Below, in pieces: positions 8,525-17,366 of a stretch of 64,000 nt of DNA (position 1 is its first letter; each line of letters opens with the position of its first letter). The notes under the pieces were generated by a model. The model worked only from the letters and a program-made list of their open reading frames with translations, was not told the DNA's origin and made no database searches. A program made the position numbers and the translations under genes. Source of the stretch: Schizochytrium sp. CCTCC M209059 (Eukaryota; Sar; Bigyra; Thraustochytrida; Thraustochytriidae); assembly GCA_000818945.1 (NCBI GenBank), contig KN805372.1:159214-223213 (forward strand), in the 5' to 3' direction.

Positions 8525-10159
8525 CTAGGATCGACCATCTGTAATTGTTAGGACAGCTTCGAGCTGCTTTTCGAGTTCATCAACGTCGTAATCTTCTTCA
8601 AAAAGGTCATCATCATCATCACCATCATCGCTGTCAGTTTCAACACCATCTTCAATCGAGGATTCACTACGAAACTCCTCTACGACACGATCGCGTGAGA
8701 CGATAATCCTCTTCACCAAGTCTCGACCGGAGGGTTGCTCGAGTTTGATGAACTCGGCATCGAGTCTCTGCTTCACATCTTGAAGAGTGGTGTCCTTCGT
8801 GTATTGCCTTGCAATGTTTCCTTTCACGTAAGCCCAAATCAGTTCGATGGGCTGAAGATCCGAGTAGTGAGGTGGCGTGAAGAGGACACGATGCCCTGCC
8901 CTCTCTGCTGCCTCGATCACTTCCGGCAGCACCTTCTCCTTGATCCAGTTCTTCAGCAGAACTTTCAGCTGCGCAACTGTGCTCGTTGCGTCGTGCGGTA
9001 TCTGATAACGATAAAGCGCTGCAATAACCTCCCGTTTCTTTAGCTTCGCGACGTCGGGTGCGGTTGGCGGCAGCGTCTTGTGGTAGCTCGCATTGTCCAT
9101 CATGATCAGGGACGGCTCATGAAGGTTAGGCAGGAGCTGCGTCCGCCACCACAATGCAAAATTCGTCCCGTTGAAGTTCTTGTGGTAGTCTCCTTTGCTC
9201 GCGTCAGCTGCTTGCGGACAAAACGTCCAAATAGAGCCTGGCACGAGGCCAGCTTCACGATCTAGGTATTTTGGACTCGAATTCTGAATGGCAGCCAGAA
9301 TACAATACCTACGTCCTTTGTGTTGAACGCGCGTCGTCGTGTCTTCCGCGTCCATTGGATCAAATAGACTTTTACCAAACCTATGGTAGTGTTGATGCAC
9401 GTATGACTCACCAAGATAGACCTCCCTTAGCTGCAACTCAGGCGGAAGGGATCGATTCTGTAAGAGTCTGACGATGTAATCGTCGCGCAGAGCAATATGT
9501 TCGACCTTTAACGAAACCTTTCCCGGACGCTTCCCACGGCAGAAGCCCATCGCGACCAGATAGGACTGTGTGGCCCGAAGAGCAGCACTGTAGTCTTTGG
9601 CGTCTATCACACCGCCTTCGTCATGGATAATTGAAAGCACCCCAGTCTCTACCAGGTAGTCTGTGACGTGTCTGGCTGACACAGCCTCATGCCGCAGCCG
9701 CCTTTCGCGCACGAAGTCACGAATCTTGAAGAATACCTGCTTCGTCGTTGGAACACGTCTCGGCTTAGCCTCTCGATTGCCGCGATTCGAGACTGGTTGC
9801 AGACTGCGATCGCCAGTCTCACTGGTTCGAGAATCAGTCCAGCTCTTGATGAGAGGAGCGAGCGTGGACTTGGATATGCCCAGCATTGCGGCCACATTTG
9901 CCATCGCGTTAATCGGCCACTTGCGGCCTGTCTTTTTCTGCGAAGCCAACTGATCTTTTTGATACGCAAAATAAGCGTGTAGAGCCATGAAGCGCTCTTG
10001 AGACGTGAGCACCGGTCGTCCACGAGCTTTTCTGATGGCCTCAAGTTCTCCTTCGCAGCCCTCGATGGTCGCCGTTACCCGGGTTTTGACGCTTTCATTT
10101 CGCGGGCGCCCTTGCTCTTGAGATGGTGATATCCGGCGACGCTTGGGGAACCCGCTCAT
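8525..10159 (-). CDS. Transposase, DDE_3 / IS630-Tc1-mariner-like
   Basis: The protein is 544 residues from ATG 10159. It excises and reinserts the element through an RNase H-fold DDE domain. Residues ~50-115 form a helix-turn-helix DNA-binding part (AMLGISKSTLAPLIKSW). The catalytic core shows YLGESYVHQHY (Gly250 where DES is expected), LIMMDNASYHK (Asp355) and LQPIELIWAYVK (Glu439). Between Asp355 and Glu439 are 83 residues, far more than the usual 34-41, including a stretch like a SAP DNA-binding motif (KREVIAALYRYQIPHD...LKVLLKNW). The C-terminus is acidic (DDGDDDDDLFEEDYD). If the Asp-to-Gly reading is right the enzyme may be inactive despite an intact frame. I chose the ATG because the longer frame starts at GTG upstream. 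Confidence 0.85.
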   Translation of the reverse strand: MSGFPKRRRISPSQEQGRPRNESVKTRVTATIEGCEGELEAIRKARGRPVLTSQERFMALHAYFAYQKDQLASQKKTGRKWPINAMANVAAMLGISKSTLAPLIKSWTDSRTSETGDRSLQPVSNRGNREAKPRRVPTTKQVFFKIRDFVRERRLRHEAVSARHVTDYLVETGVLSIIHDEGGVIDAKDYSAALRATQSYLVAMGFCRGKRPGKVSLKVEHIALRDDYIVRLLQNRSLPPELQLREVYLGESYVHQHYHRFGKSLFDPMDAEDTTTRVQHKGRRYCILAAIQNSSPKYLDREAGLVPGSIWTFCPQAADASKGDYHKNFNGTNFALWWRTQLLPNLHEPSLIMMDNASYHKTLPPTAPDVAKLKKREVIAALYRYQIPHDATSTVAQLKVLLKNWIKEKVLPEVIEAAERAGHRVLFTPPHYSDLQPIELIWAYVKGNIARQYTKDTTLQDVKQRLDAEFIKLEQPSGRDLVKRIIVSRDRVVEEFRSESSIEDGVETDSDDGDDDDDLFEEDYDVDELEKQLEAVLTITDGRS

Positions 10160-10319
10160 CGTTTTAGCACACACCCCCTCTTCACCGCAAGTCTGCGTCG
10201 TATGCTCGCTGGCGTTGGTCGTAGCCGCGCGCTTCGTCGCGATCTGCACGCCGTCGACTTTTTCCAGTTCATCTTAAAAAGCGCCGCTTCTCGCGTGGAC
10301 GGAAGGAAATATGAGAGGC

Positions 10320-10349
10320 TAATTACCGATTTATGGTCTCGTTGACTGG
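10320..10349. repeat. Right terminal inverted repeat, transposon copy 2
   Basis: The 30-bp reverse complement of 8359-8388, identical to 4605-4634. Confidence 0.88.
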
Positions 10350-10367
10350 GAATAACTGATTCACCTT

Positions 10368-10673
10368 GCGGGCGGCGAGGCTGTACGGCGAGGGCACGCG
10401 AGCGGGCGAGCGAGAGAGCGCGCGCGGGCGCGGCGCAGGGCCGCGGCGCCGCCGACCCCGTTCCCGAATTCCCCCCACCGCGCGCGCGCAGGCCGGCGCG
10501 GCGGAGATCAGGGCGCGGGCGCGGGCGGCACGGTCCGTGCGTACTCGAGGCAGCACCTCGACGTCGAGCCCACCGCCGAAGACGCGCACGCCGCGCGCAC
10601 GTACGCAGGGCGCAGAAGGCGCGAAGAAGGCGCGGCGAGGCAACCCGCGGCGCCCGCAAGCTAGCTCGCGAGG
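10368..10673. other. GC-rich upstream region of the HECT gene
   Basis: Very GC-rich, dense in CG and GCGC, with an abrupt composition change at the transposon edge (10367/10368). It probably contains the promoter and 5' UTR of the HECT gene. No TATA box was seen. Confidence 0.5.
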
Positions 10674-12983
10674 ATGGGCAACGGCAAGTCGACCGGGTCC
10701 GGGCGGCCGTCGAGGACTTCGAGCCGGCGCGAGGCCCCGTCAGGGTCCACGTCGTCGAGCTCGAGCCTGAGGCGCCACGCGAACCGCGGCCAGGGCGCCA
10801 CCGTGAGACGTGGCCAGGCCTCGGCGTCGCCGCAGCAACAGCAGCAGGCGGCCTCGTCGGGCCCTGTGCGCTGCCCGCGATGCAGACGCTTGCTCCAACC
10901 CCCTGCGGGACATGAGCGTTTCCTTTGCCCGTGCGGTCAGATGCTTATGGCGCCCTCGGCGTCGGCCCCCGCGCAGCAGCAGCAGCAGCAACAGCAACAA
11001 GAGCAGCAGACGACGCTGCAACGGCGTCAGCAATTTCAAGGCAACGCGCAGACCCAGAACCAAGTCCAGCACGTGCGCTGCCCGAACTGCAACACCACGC
11101 TCGCGCCACCTCCAGGCGCCCCCGTTTTCCGATGCCCCTGTGGAACGCATTTGCGGGCCCCAAATATAAGCAGAATGCAAGTGTCCCAGCGGGCGCTCGT
11201 AGACCCGAGCACTGGGCTCAATGGCGAGGACAACCCGACGGACCCACAGCGAGACACCGAACTTGTCCAGAACAACCCAGAAATGGTCGCAAGCTACGTG
11301 CAGCGCCGCAGCGAGCAGCAGTGGCTTCGGGAAGTGTCCAAAGACGGCAAGACTCTTGTTTGGGTCAACCTGCAATCGGACGAGGAGGAGCGCCGCAAGC
11401 TGCTTCTCGAGGAGCAGTGTCTCAAGGAACTCCCTGACAAGGTGCCCGACCTGAGCACCAAGCAACTTTACGAGAAGCTTGAAGCCATGAGTGTCTCGAC
11501 CGAGGCCTGCGTAAACGATGACGATCTGCGCGACCTCCTGCTCAACGCACGCGAGCAGCTCTTGGAGGAGACTCTCGATGAATTGCGCAGACGTCTCGAT
11601 GGCCTCGGCGTAAGCTACGATGGCCTCATCTCGGTCGAGGAGCTTTCCGACCGTCTCATCACCGCCGTCTGGTACGATGGTCTTTACGATGACGGTTATG
11701 TGCGCGAAGTCTTGCCGGACTACTCGCTCGACTGGATCCCCGCGAGTCGCTTCCATCTTGATCCGGGGCTCCCACCGCGTCCCATGAACGCCAGTACGCT
11801 CGTTCACATGAGCACGCAGCCGTTCAAGGACAAGCTTGAGTGGTTCCGCTCCCAAATGAAAGACATGAAGACTCCTTGGGAGGACGGCCATGTCCAGGTC
11901 AAAGTTCGCCGTCGGGAGCTCTTGCGCGATGCCTTTACGAATTTGAACAAGCTCGATCCCGAGCACATGCGGCGTCACTTCCGCTTCGAATTTCTGCAAG
12001 AGCCTGGACTCGATGCAGGTGGTGTTGCCCGCGAGTTCTTTGAGCTCGTCACGGACTCTATCTTCAACGTAGACTTTGGTCTCTTTGAGTACTCTGGCGT
12101 CGACAACATTTGCTACAGCATCAACCCGAGCTCGGGCATTGCCAACGAGCTTCATATGCGCTACTTTTTCTTTCTTGGTCGCATCATGGGCAAGGCGCTT
12201 TTTGACGGCCACATCATTCCTGCGCATCTTACGCGACCAATGTACAAGCATCTGCTCGGATTTCCAATTACCGAGGCTGACATTGAATTTGTCGATCCCG
12301 TAGTGTACAAGAGTATGATTGACATCAAGGAGTGCGAAGACGTCGAGTACCTGTACCTCGACTTTACGACAGCGACTCGCGTTTTCGGTGAGACGCAGTC
12401 CGTGGAGCTCAAGCCTGGCGGCGCTGATATTGAGGTGACCAATGAGAACCGTGAACAGTACCTTCATCTCCTGGTCAAATTCATTCTCTTTGACCGCATT
12501 GCGCCTCAGCTCTCCATGCTTTTGCGTGGGTTTTACGAGGTCGTGCCAGCGCATCTTATCAGCATCTTTGACCACCAGGAACTCGAGCTTCTCATGTGCG
12601 GTCTGCCGAATATCGATATCGATGACTGGCGCAAGAATACGTCCTACCGCGGCGAGTACCAGAGCAAGGGTGATCGTCACAAGGTGGTGCAGTGGTTCTG
12701 GGAAGTCATTGAAGAATTCTCACAGGAGCAACGGGCGAAATTCCTCCAGTTTGCTACGGGTACCTCGCGCGTCCCTGTGCAGGGTTTTCAAGCCCTTCAG
12801 AGTTCCGAGGGCGTTCTCAAACTTTTCACCATTGATTCTGTCGCCTACGACAAGAGTGTCTTTCCGCGTTCGCACACTTGCTTCAACCGCATCGACCTTC
12901 CCGTTTACCCGAACAAGGCCGCTCTCAAGACGTATGTACTCAAGGCCCTGAGTATGGAGGCGGTCGGCTTTGCCGAGGAGTAA
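10674..12983 (+). CDS. HECT-type E3 ubiquitin ligase with two LSD1-like zinc knuckles
   Basis: The protein is 769 residues. HECT ligases accept ubiquitin from an E2 onto a cysteine and pass it to substrates. The HECT domain fills about residues 425-769, with LDAGGVAREFF in the N-lobe and catalytic Cys736 in SHTCFNRIDLP near the C-terminus, Nedd4-like in sequence. The N-terminus differs from Nedd4. It starts MGNGKST, which fits an N-myristoylation signal (Gly2, Ser6), then has Ser-rich and polyGln tracts and two similar Cys motifs (Cys67/70/85/87 and Cys136/139/154/156, pattern CxxC-x14-CxC) resembling LSD1-type zinc fingers. No C2 domain is visible; a WLREVSKDGKTLVWVN stretch may be a degenerate WW domain. 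Membrane attachment by myristate could replace the C2 domain (inference). The long minus-strand frame across it is a shadow. Confidence 0.93.
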   Translation: MGNGKSTGSGRPSRTSSRREAPSGSTSSSSSLRRHANRGQGATVRRGQASASPQQQQQAASSGPVRCPRCRRLLQPPAGHERFLCPCGQMLMAPSASAPAQQQQQQQQQEQQTTLQRRQQFQGNAQTQNQVQHVRCPNCNTTLAPPPGAPVFRCPCGTHLRAPNISRMQVSQRALVDPSTGLNGEDNPTDPQRDTELVQNNPEMVASYVQRRSEQQWLREVSKDGKTLVWVNLQSDEEERRKLLLEEQCLKELPDKVPDLSTKQLYEKLEAMSVSTEACVNDDDLRDLLLNAREQLLEETLDELRRRLDGLGVSYDGLISVEELSDRLITAVWYDGLYDDGYVREVLPDYSLDWIPASRFHLDPGLPPRPMNASTLVHMSTQPFKDKLEWFRSQMKDMKTPWEDGHVQVKVRRRELLRDAFTNLNKLDPEHMRRHFRFEFLQEPGLDAGGVAREFFELVTDSIFNVDFGLFEYSGVDNICYSINPSSGIANELHMRYFFFLGRIMGKALFDGHIIPAHLTRPMYKHLLGFPITEADIEFVDPVVYKSMIDIKECEDVEYLYLDFTTATRVFGETQSVELKPGGADIEVTNENREQYLHLLVKFILFDRIAPQLSMLLRGFYEVVPAHLISIFDHQELELLMCGLPNIDIDDWRKNTSYRGEYQSKGDRHKVVQWFWEVIEEFSQEQRAKFLQFATGTSRVPVQGFQALQSSEGVLKLFTIDSVAYDKSVFPRSHTCFNRIDLPVYPNKAALKTYVLKALSMEAVGFAEE

Positions 12984-13312
12984 GTCTCAGTCCCTTACCC
13001 TCCCTCTTTTACTTTCGTTCATTGCCTCGACCTCTTCTTACTTTTTCTTTTCAATCCTGCACCCGATCGTCGATAGCGTGCGCTTCCTACTCAAAAGTGA
13101 ACGTACTACATACGGGGCTTTTCCATACATTTGTAGATGTGCCTTTCGTTTTCGTTGTTATCATCCGAGCCTAGTTTCATGTGCAAGTTCTTGATCGAAA
13201 GCGGGTTGACCAGAGTACTACACCTCGTTCTCTGGAGACAAAGGATAGAACTCTTCTTACAAGGTCGTCCTCTTGTTTCCACCCGCCAGGCTTTTCCTCC
13301 TTGAAAAGGTTT
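12984..13312. other. Intergenic between convergent genes
   Basis: The 3' flanks of the HECT gene and of the minus-strand EEP gene. Pyrimidine-rich, with no coding frame. Confidence 0.6.
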
Positions 13313-14197
13313 TTACAAGTTACTCTTGTCGGTTGTTGCGCCGTCATCGTCTGGACCACTTCGGGGGCTAAAGTCCACCACGATGGGGAAATGATCACTG
13401 ACGCACACCTCTCGCGCAACAAATGCGTCGCGTAGCTCGAGATGGCTCATCATGCACGAGCGCGCAAAACAATAATCAATACGATAAAGAGGGTTTTCCA
13501 CGCTTGCAGTGGGCGACTCTTGCGATAAGTGGTGAAAGCAATCCACAAAACCGTGATGCTCGAGCTCATCGAGACACCCATGTGCAGGAGGCGCCCAGCC
13601 TCGTTCTTGATGACGAACCTCGAGATGTTTCCAGTGGTGGTCTTCATAGTCGCCGCGCTTGAGCGCATTCAGATCGCCACAAAGTACTACGGGTTCGTTG
13701 CGGGCAGAACTAAGGGCCTCTAGCTCGCGCCGTACGTGGGCCAATTGAACTCGTCGCTCGCCCTCGTTCATATGATCAAGATGTGTACTGGCCACGACAA
13801 ATCGAGGTAGGCCTGCTGGACTGCCATCGACACTACAGACCAGAAGTCCACGCACAATGCGGTGCACCTTGCCTTTGAATTCGACGCTCGAGCCTCCATC
13901 GAGCTGCGTTGTTTTGCACACGTCGAGAGGAAGCGTTGAGCAGATCGCATTACCATAATTTCCATCACTGACGTGTCCAAAGAACTTGATGTGAGAAGCG
14001 CCGAGCGCTTTACCAAAGCGATCAAGGGTGTCTGGCCATTTCCGTATGTCCACTTCGTTCAGGCACACCACGGTGGGCTCCAGTTTGTCCGCCAGCGCGC
14101 GTCCAATGGCCTCGATCGTGCACTCGCCGTCCGGCCCCATGAAGCGCTTCACATTGTAGCTTACCAGCCGCAGCCGCGCCAGCTCTGACGCTGCCAT
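13313..14197 (-). CDS. Endonuclease/exonuclease/phosphatase (EEP) family protein
   Basis: The protein is 294 residues from ATG 14197 and spans one full EEP domain (DNase I / AP-endonuclease / inositol 5-phosphatase fold), which cleaves phosphodiester or phosphate-ester bonds with a divalent metal. Motifs in order: VSYNVKRF (Asn15), LNEVD (Glu48, metal ligand), THLDH in the centre, GDLNAL (Asp/Asn pair), a RIDYCFA strand and the C-terminal SDHFPIVVDF with the catalytic Asp-His. No signal peptide or membrane segment is seen. Substrate cannot be told from sequence: the short length and lack of other domains fit a sphingomyelinase/TDP2/nuclease-like stand-alone enzyme. The last ~15 residues are acidic and disordered. 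Confidence 0.88.
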   Translation of the reverse strand: MAASELARLRLVSYNVKRFMGPDGECTIEAIGRALADKLEPTVVCLNEVDIRKWPDTLDRFGKALGASHIKFFGHVSDGNYGNAICSTLPLDVCKTTQLDGGSSVEFKGKVHRIVRGLLVCSVDGSPAGLPRFVVASTHLDHMNEGERRVQLAHVRRELEALSSARNEPVVLCGDLNALKRGDYEDHHWKHLEVRHQERGWAPPAHGCLDELEHHGFVDCFHHLSQESPTASVENPLYRIDYCFARSCMMSHLELRDAFVAREVCVSDHFPIVVDFSPRSGPDDDGATTDKSNL

Positions 14198-14858
14198 GGT
14201 ATAAACAGCCTCTTCCGCTACGCTGCACTGCGCTGGGCTGTGCTGTCACTCTCCGCCCCTCGTCGAAGCTGCGAAGCTTTGCTTGCTCGCCTCGGCGGCG
14301 ATGAGCCCAATCAGGGATGACTCCTAGGATTGATTGTGTGCTCCCAAAGCAATGCAACAAGGAAGATAAACTTTTATCGTAAAAGTTGGTAGTAAAAGGC
14401 CGGGTTATCCGTTTTTCCTTTCTATTTTTTTTTTTCCCGCGTGGCTGGGTTGGGACCAAGTTCTGCTCTGCAGTGAGAGGCAGGGTATACTACTTTCTTG
14501 TTCATGTGGCATGGAGCGCCGCACAAGTATCTGGTTTTGTGTGTCACCGAAAGCTGGTTCGAAGCAAGCGTCTCTCCAGCAGCGAGAACGTAGGCTCTGC
14601 TGGAAGCGCAAAACTTGGAAAGCAAGAAGCAAAGCTCTTTTTCGTGCCACCACGCACCAGTCGCGGAGCGAGCGAGCGGCTGACAGCGCGCTCGCAGCTC
14701 AAGAGGAGAGTTGGATATATAGCTAGATATTTCGAACGGCGTCGAGAGCTGAGGTACTGGTTTGCGGGCGGTCCGTAGCGTTGCGAGTGCGTTTCTACGC
14801 GCACGCAGATTTTGGTGAACTTGCCTTTGTATGCTTGACGACTGAGTCGATAGACAAA
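14198..14858. other. Divergent intergenic region, no gene seen
   Basis: It lies between two divergently transcribed genes and so probably holds both promoters. A poly-T run (about 14425-14437) and short AT-rich stretches are present; no coding frame is convincing. Confidence 0.5.
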
Positions 14859-15733
14859 ATGGCATCATCTCGTAGCAGCGCAACGAGTCGAAGCTCTTCA
14901 CGAAGCGTGGAATCTTTCAATATGCCAGGACAAGTTGACACCGTCAAGGAATACTTTGCGTCCGCGTCCCAACCAGTGAGGCAGCGGCCGGGCAAACGTG
15001 TCAACAACCAGATGCGGCCGCACGCATTCGAAGAATGGGACTTTTTAAAGGTAAGTTTGTGCAGCTTTCTGGCCATGAGTTTCTTTGGATATCTTTATTC
15101 TCACGCATAACATCATGGCGCCGCAACGGAATTCCTCTTTTGCTTTGCAATTCTTTACTTTCGACTCATTCCGTTTGCTTGGACTTGATATTCCTCATGT
15201 TTGCTCAGAGTCGTAATGAGCCTCAGTGGCGACAGGAACGAGGCCTGCATGAAACACGATTTCACAAGGGCTTTGAGCGACGAAAATATGCTTCCATCGA
15301 GGGAGCACCTCCCCGGGCATGCAATAACACAGGCGAGCCTTTTGCGCCAGCACCAACAGCCCGACGCGAAGCTCTTGCTTATCTCAAGGGTGATTGCACG
15401 GGATATAACATTATCACGGGCGATCGTCCAGCAACATCGGCCGGGGTCCGTACGCGTAAATTGTACCCCTCGTACGGAAAGCCTGAAGCCCCACGAGGAC
15501 GACGACATTTTGACCAGGACGTCGAGCGGCCACAGACACGCTGTTTAGGCGGGTATGCGCAGCTCAAGTTCTTTCAAGAGCAAAAGGAGAGCGAGGTGAC
15601 GCAATTTCGGCGCAAGATTCTTGCAAAGGACGGCCTCAGCCGTAGCGTCAAGCGGTCTGCCGTCATCGGCTACGGTCGCGGAGACTTGTCGTCTCGCGGC
15701 GTTGCAGACAACTTTCTGCTCAAGCAGCTCTAA
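14859..15733 (+). CDS. Hypothetical protein, two exons (14859-15050, 15209-15733)
   Basis: Exon 1 (64 codons from ATG 14859) ends ...GAC TTT TTA AAG, followed by a consensus donor GTAAGT. The 158-bp intron ends TTGCTCAG, and exon 2 continues in phase 0 to TAA at 15733, giving 238 residues. The N-terminus is Ser/Arg-rich and disordered. The rest is basic and aromatic with short Tyr/Arg blocks (GYNIITGDRP, RTRKLYPSYGKPE, FFQEQKESEVTQFRRK). It has no membrane segment or known domain that I recognise. Short repeated Tyr-Gly/Arg motifs of this kind occur in some ciliary microtubule-associated proteins, but that is only a suggestion. The clear exon joining and conserved-looking frame argue for a real gene. 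Confidence 0.75.
15051..15208 (+). other. Spliceosomal intron, 158 bp
   Basis: It has donor GTAAGT and acceptor CTCAG, and splicing joins two open frames in phase 0. Reading through it would hit an in-frame TAA soon after the donor. Confidence 0.85.
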
Positions 15734-15933
15734 TTGCTATAAGCACGAGTTTTTACACAATCACCTCCGAGTCAGACGCCAAACCTCCAAGTTTGTGTTG
15801 CGAAATTAGTCCTCTTGCACCCTCTTGCACCCTCTTGAAAAATATTTTTCTGGATTTATTGATTGTTTTTAAAAAATCCATCGCTGCTAGCCTTATTTAC
15901 AATAACGAAAAAGATGCAAATTGCTCGCCGACC

Positions 15934-16860
15934 ATGTCGCCGCAAGACACCCAAGGGGAAAACGCCTCGCTACGCGGGCAGCTTTTGATGGCCTATGCCA
16001 AACACGCGCTCAATCTTACTCTTGCTTCGCAAGCGTCGGCGAACAGCCCTGTGCTTCTGCTCGGCGCCAGCGATAATGCGAACTTCGGCCGAGAGGGGAC
16101 CACCACCTCTAGCAGCCTGGCAGTGAGTGACGACGGCCTCCGCCGCGGGCCGAACTGGACTCTTGAGGGATGCTGTAACGAGACGCAAAGTGTAATTTGC
16201 TGCTTGGTCGCTGTGTACACTGTTGTCATCTTTTTTGCTTGGCGATGGTACATTATCCGTCCCTTCAAAATCCTTACTGTTTCCTTGCACGAACTCTCGC
16301 ACGCAGGGGCTGCAATTATCACGTGCGGCAAAGTTGCCGGCATGGAAGTGCATGGAGATGAAGGAGGTCTCACCAAGACCGTGGGCGGATCCATGTGGTG
16401 TATCCTGCCCGCTGGATACCTTGGTTCAGCTTTTTGGGGTATGGTCTTTGTCATTTGCTCTGCGGATGCCTTGGCAGCTCAGATTGGCGCCGGGATCCTC
16501 GGAGTTGCTCTTCTCGGTGTCCTATGTGTTGCAGACAACAACACCTTGCGTCTACTTTGCATAGGCTTTATTTTGCTTATTGCTGGGTTCTGGGCGTTGG
16601 AAATACTTACCGTATTCCAAGGACTGCGCTATCTCTTGCTCTTTGTAGGGACCATGAACGGCTGGTTTGCGGTCTATGACATACATGATGACCTCATCAG
16701 TCGACGCATGCATGGTTCAGACGCAGTCAAGTTTGCAGAACTCACTCACACCTCATCCCGATGTTGGGGTCTCATTTGGGCCATAATCAGCATGGTTCTC
16801 ATGGTTCTCGGGGTCTATCTTGCTCTTGTGGTTGCTTCTTCCTCGTCAACTCACCGTTGA
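15934..16860 (+). CDS. Peptidase M50B-like membrane metalloprotease
   Basis: The protein is 308 residues from the first good ATG (15934, ACCATGTCG). After a ~85-residue soluble, Asn/Ser-rich N-terminus there are five to six membrane helices. The second region holds SLHELSHA, an HExxH zinc motif (His119, Glu120, His123) just after a helix, as in the M50B-like family. A later helix region has VADNNTLRLL and, towards the end, YDIHDDLISRR. M50B-like proteins are small membrane proteins proposed to be intramembrane zinc proteases; substrates are mostly unknown. The third zinc ligand is probably an Asp in a later segment (Asp in DIHDD is a candidate). The upstream in-frame extension begins without ATG and is unlikely to be used. 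Confidence 0.82.
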   Translation: MSPQDTQGENASLRGQLLMAYAKHALNLTLASQASANSPVLLLGASDNANFGREGTTTSSSLAVSDDGLRRGPNWTLEGCCNETQSVICCLVAVYTVVIFFAWRWYIIRPFKILTVSLHELSHAGAAIITCGKVAGMEVHGDEGGLTKTVGGSMWCILPAGYLGSAFWGMVFVICSADALAAQIGAGILGVALLGVLCVADNNTLRLLCIGFILLIAGFWALEILTVFQGLRYLLLFVGTMNGWFAVYDIHDDLISRRMHGSDAVKFAELTHTSSRCWGLIWAIISMVLMVLGVYLALVVASSSSTHR

Positions 16861-17366
16861 AAACAGCAGATTCCTTGTACAACAAAAGACAACAAATACA
16901 AAACTGTTACCCAAGTGGACTACGTTCTTTCTAATCATTTACAGCACCCACATTGCTGCACCGGAAAGCGCTCGTCGCAACAACAAAATCATCTCTTTCA
17001 CTTTCTTCTCCCATTTCAATCAGATCTCCGCCACCGTTCTTGCGCTGTTTTCTCCTCGTGCACTCTCGTTCCCTTCCTATCCAGGAGAGACCTCGCTTTG
17101 CCTCGCGCCGAGCGAGCCCCATTCGGCGTCGCTCTCGCCTGACCCCAGCGCAACGCAAATGCCGAGCGGGTTCGTGCTTGTCTTCCTTCCTTCCTTCCTT
17201 GCTTGGATCGGCGCCGCGAAAGCTGTCTGGCCAACTTGGCAGAGCACCGCAGACGGCTTTCGCGCACGCGCGGTGCTCCTCGGCGGCGCTTCGTCGAGGG
17301 CTGCGCGGCGCGGGCCGCGCGCGGGGGCGCCGAGGCCGCGGGCGCGGCGCAGGCGAGGCCGCGAGC
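16861..17366. other. Intergenic / 5' UTR of the Vps54 gene
   Basis: The frame of the next gene is open back to 16953, but this part is pyrimidine-rich (a TTCC run at 17186-17205) and then GC-rich without coding character, so I treat it as promoter and leader. Confidence 0.45.

Larger units (their letters stand above)
8341..10367 (-). mobile_element. DDE transposon copy 2, both inverted repeats present
   Basis: Two perfect 30-bp inverted repeats (8359-8388 and 10320-10349) bracket a single transposase gene. The match to copy 1 goes 18 bp beyond the right repeat (to 10367), so the true ends lie slightly outside the 30-mers. The matching 18 bp on the left (8341-8358) is only weakly palindromic with it, and I could not fix the target-site duplication. 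The organisation (about 2.0 kb, one DDE transposase, short inverted repeats) fits the IS630-Tc1-mariner superfamily. The right end abuts the GC-rich upstream region of the HECT gene. Confidence 0.88.

Noticed and set aside
10740..12680. 646-residue minus-strand frame opposite the HECT gene
   Set aside because: The plus strand has full HECT homology with the catalytic Cys. The antisense frame has no recognisable motif and is explained by GC-rich third positions.
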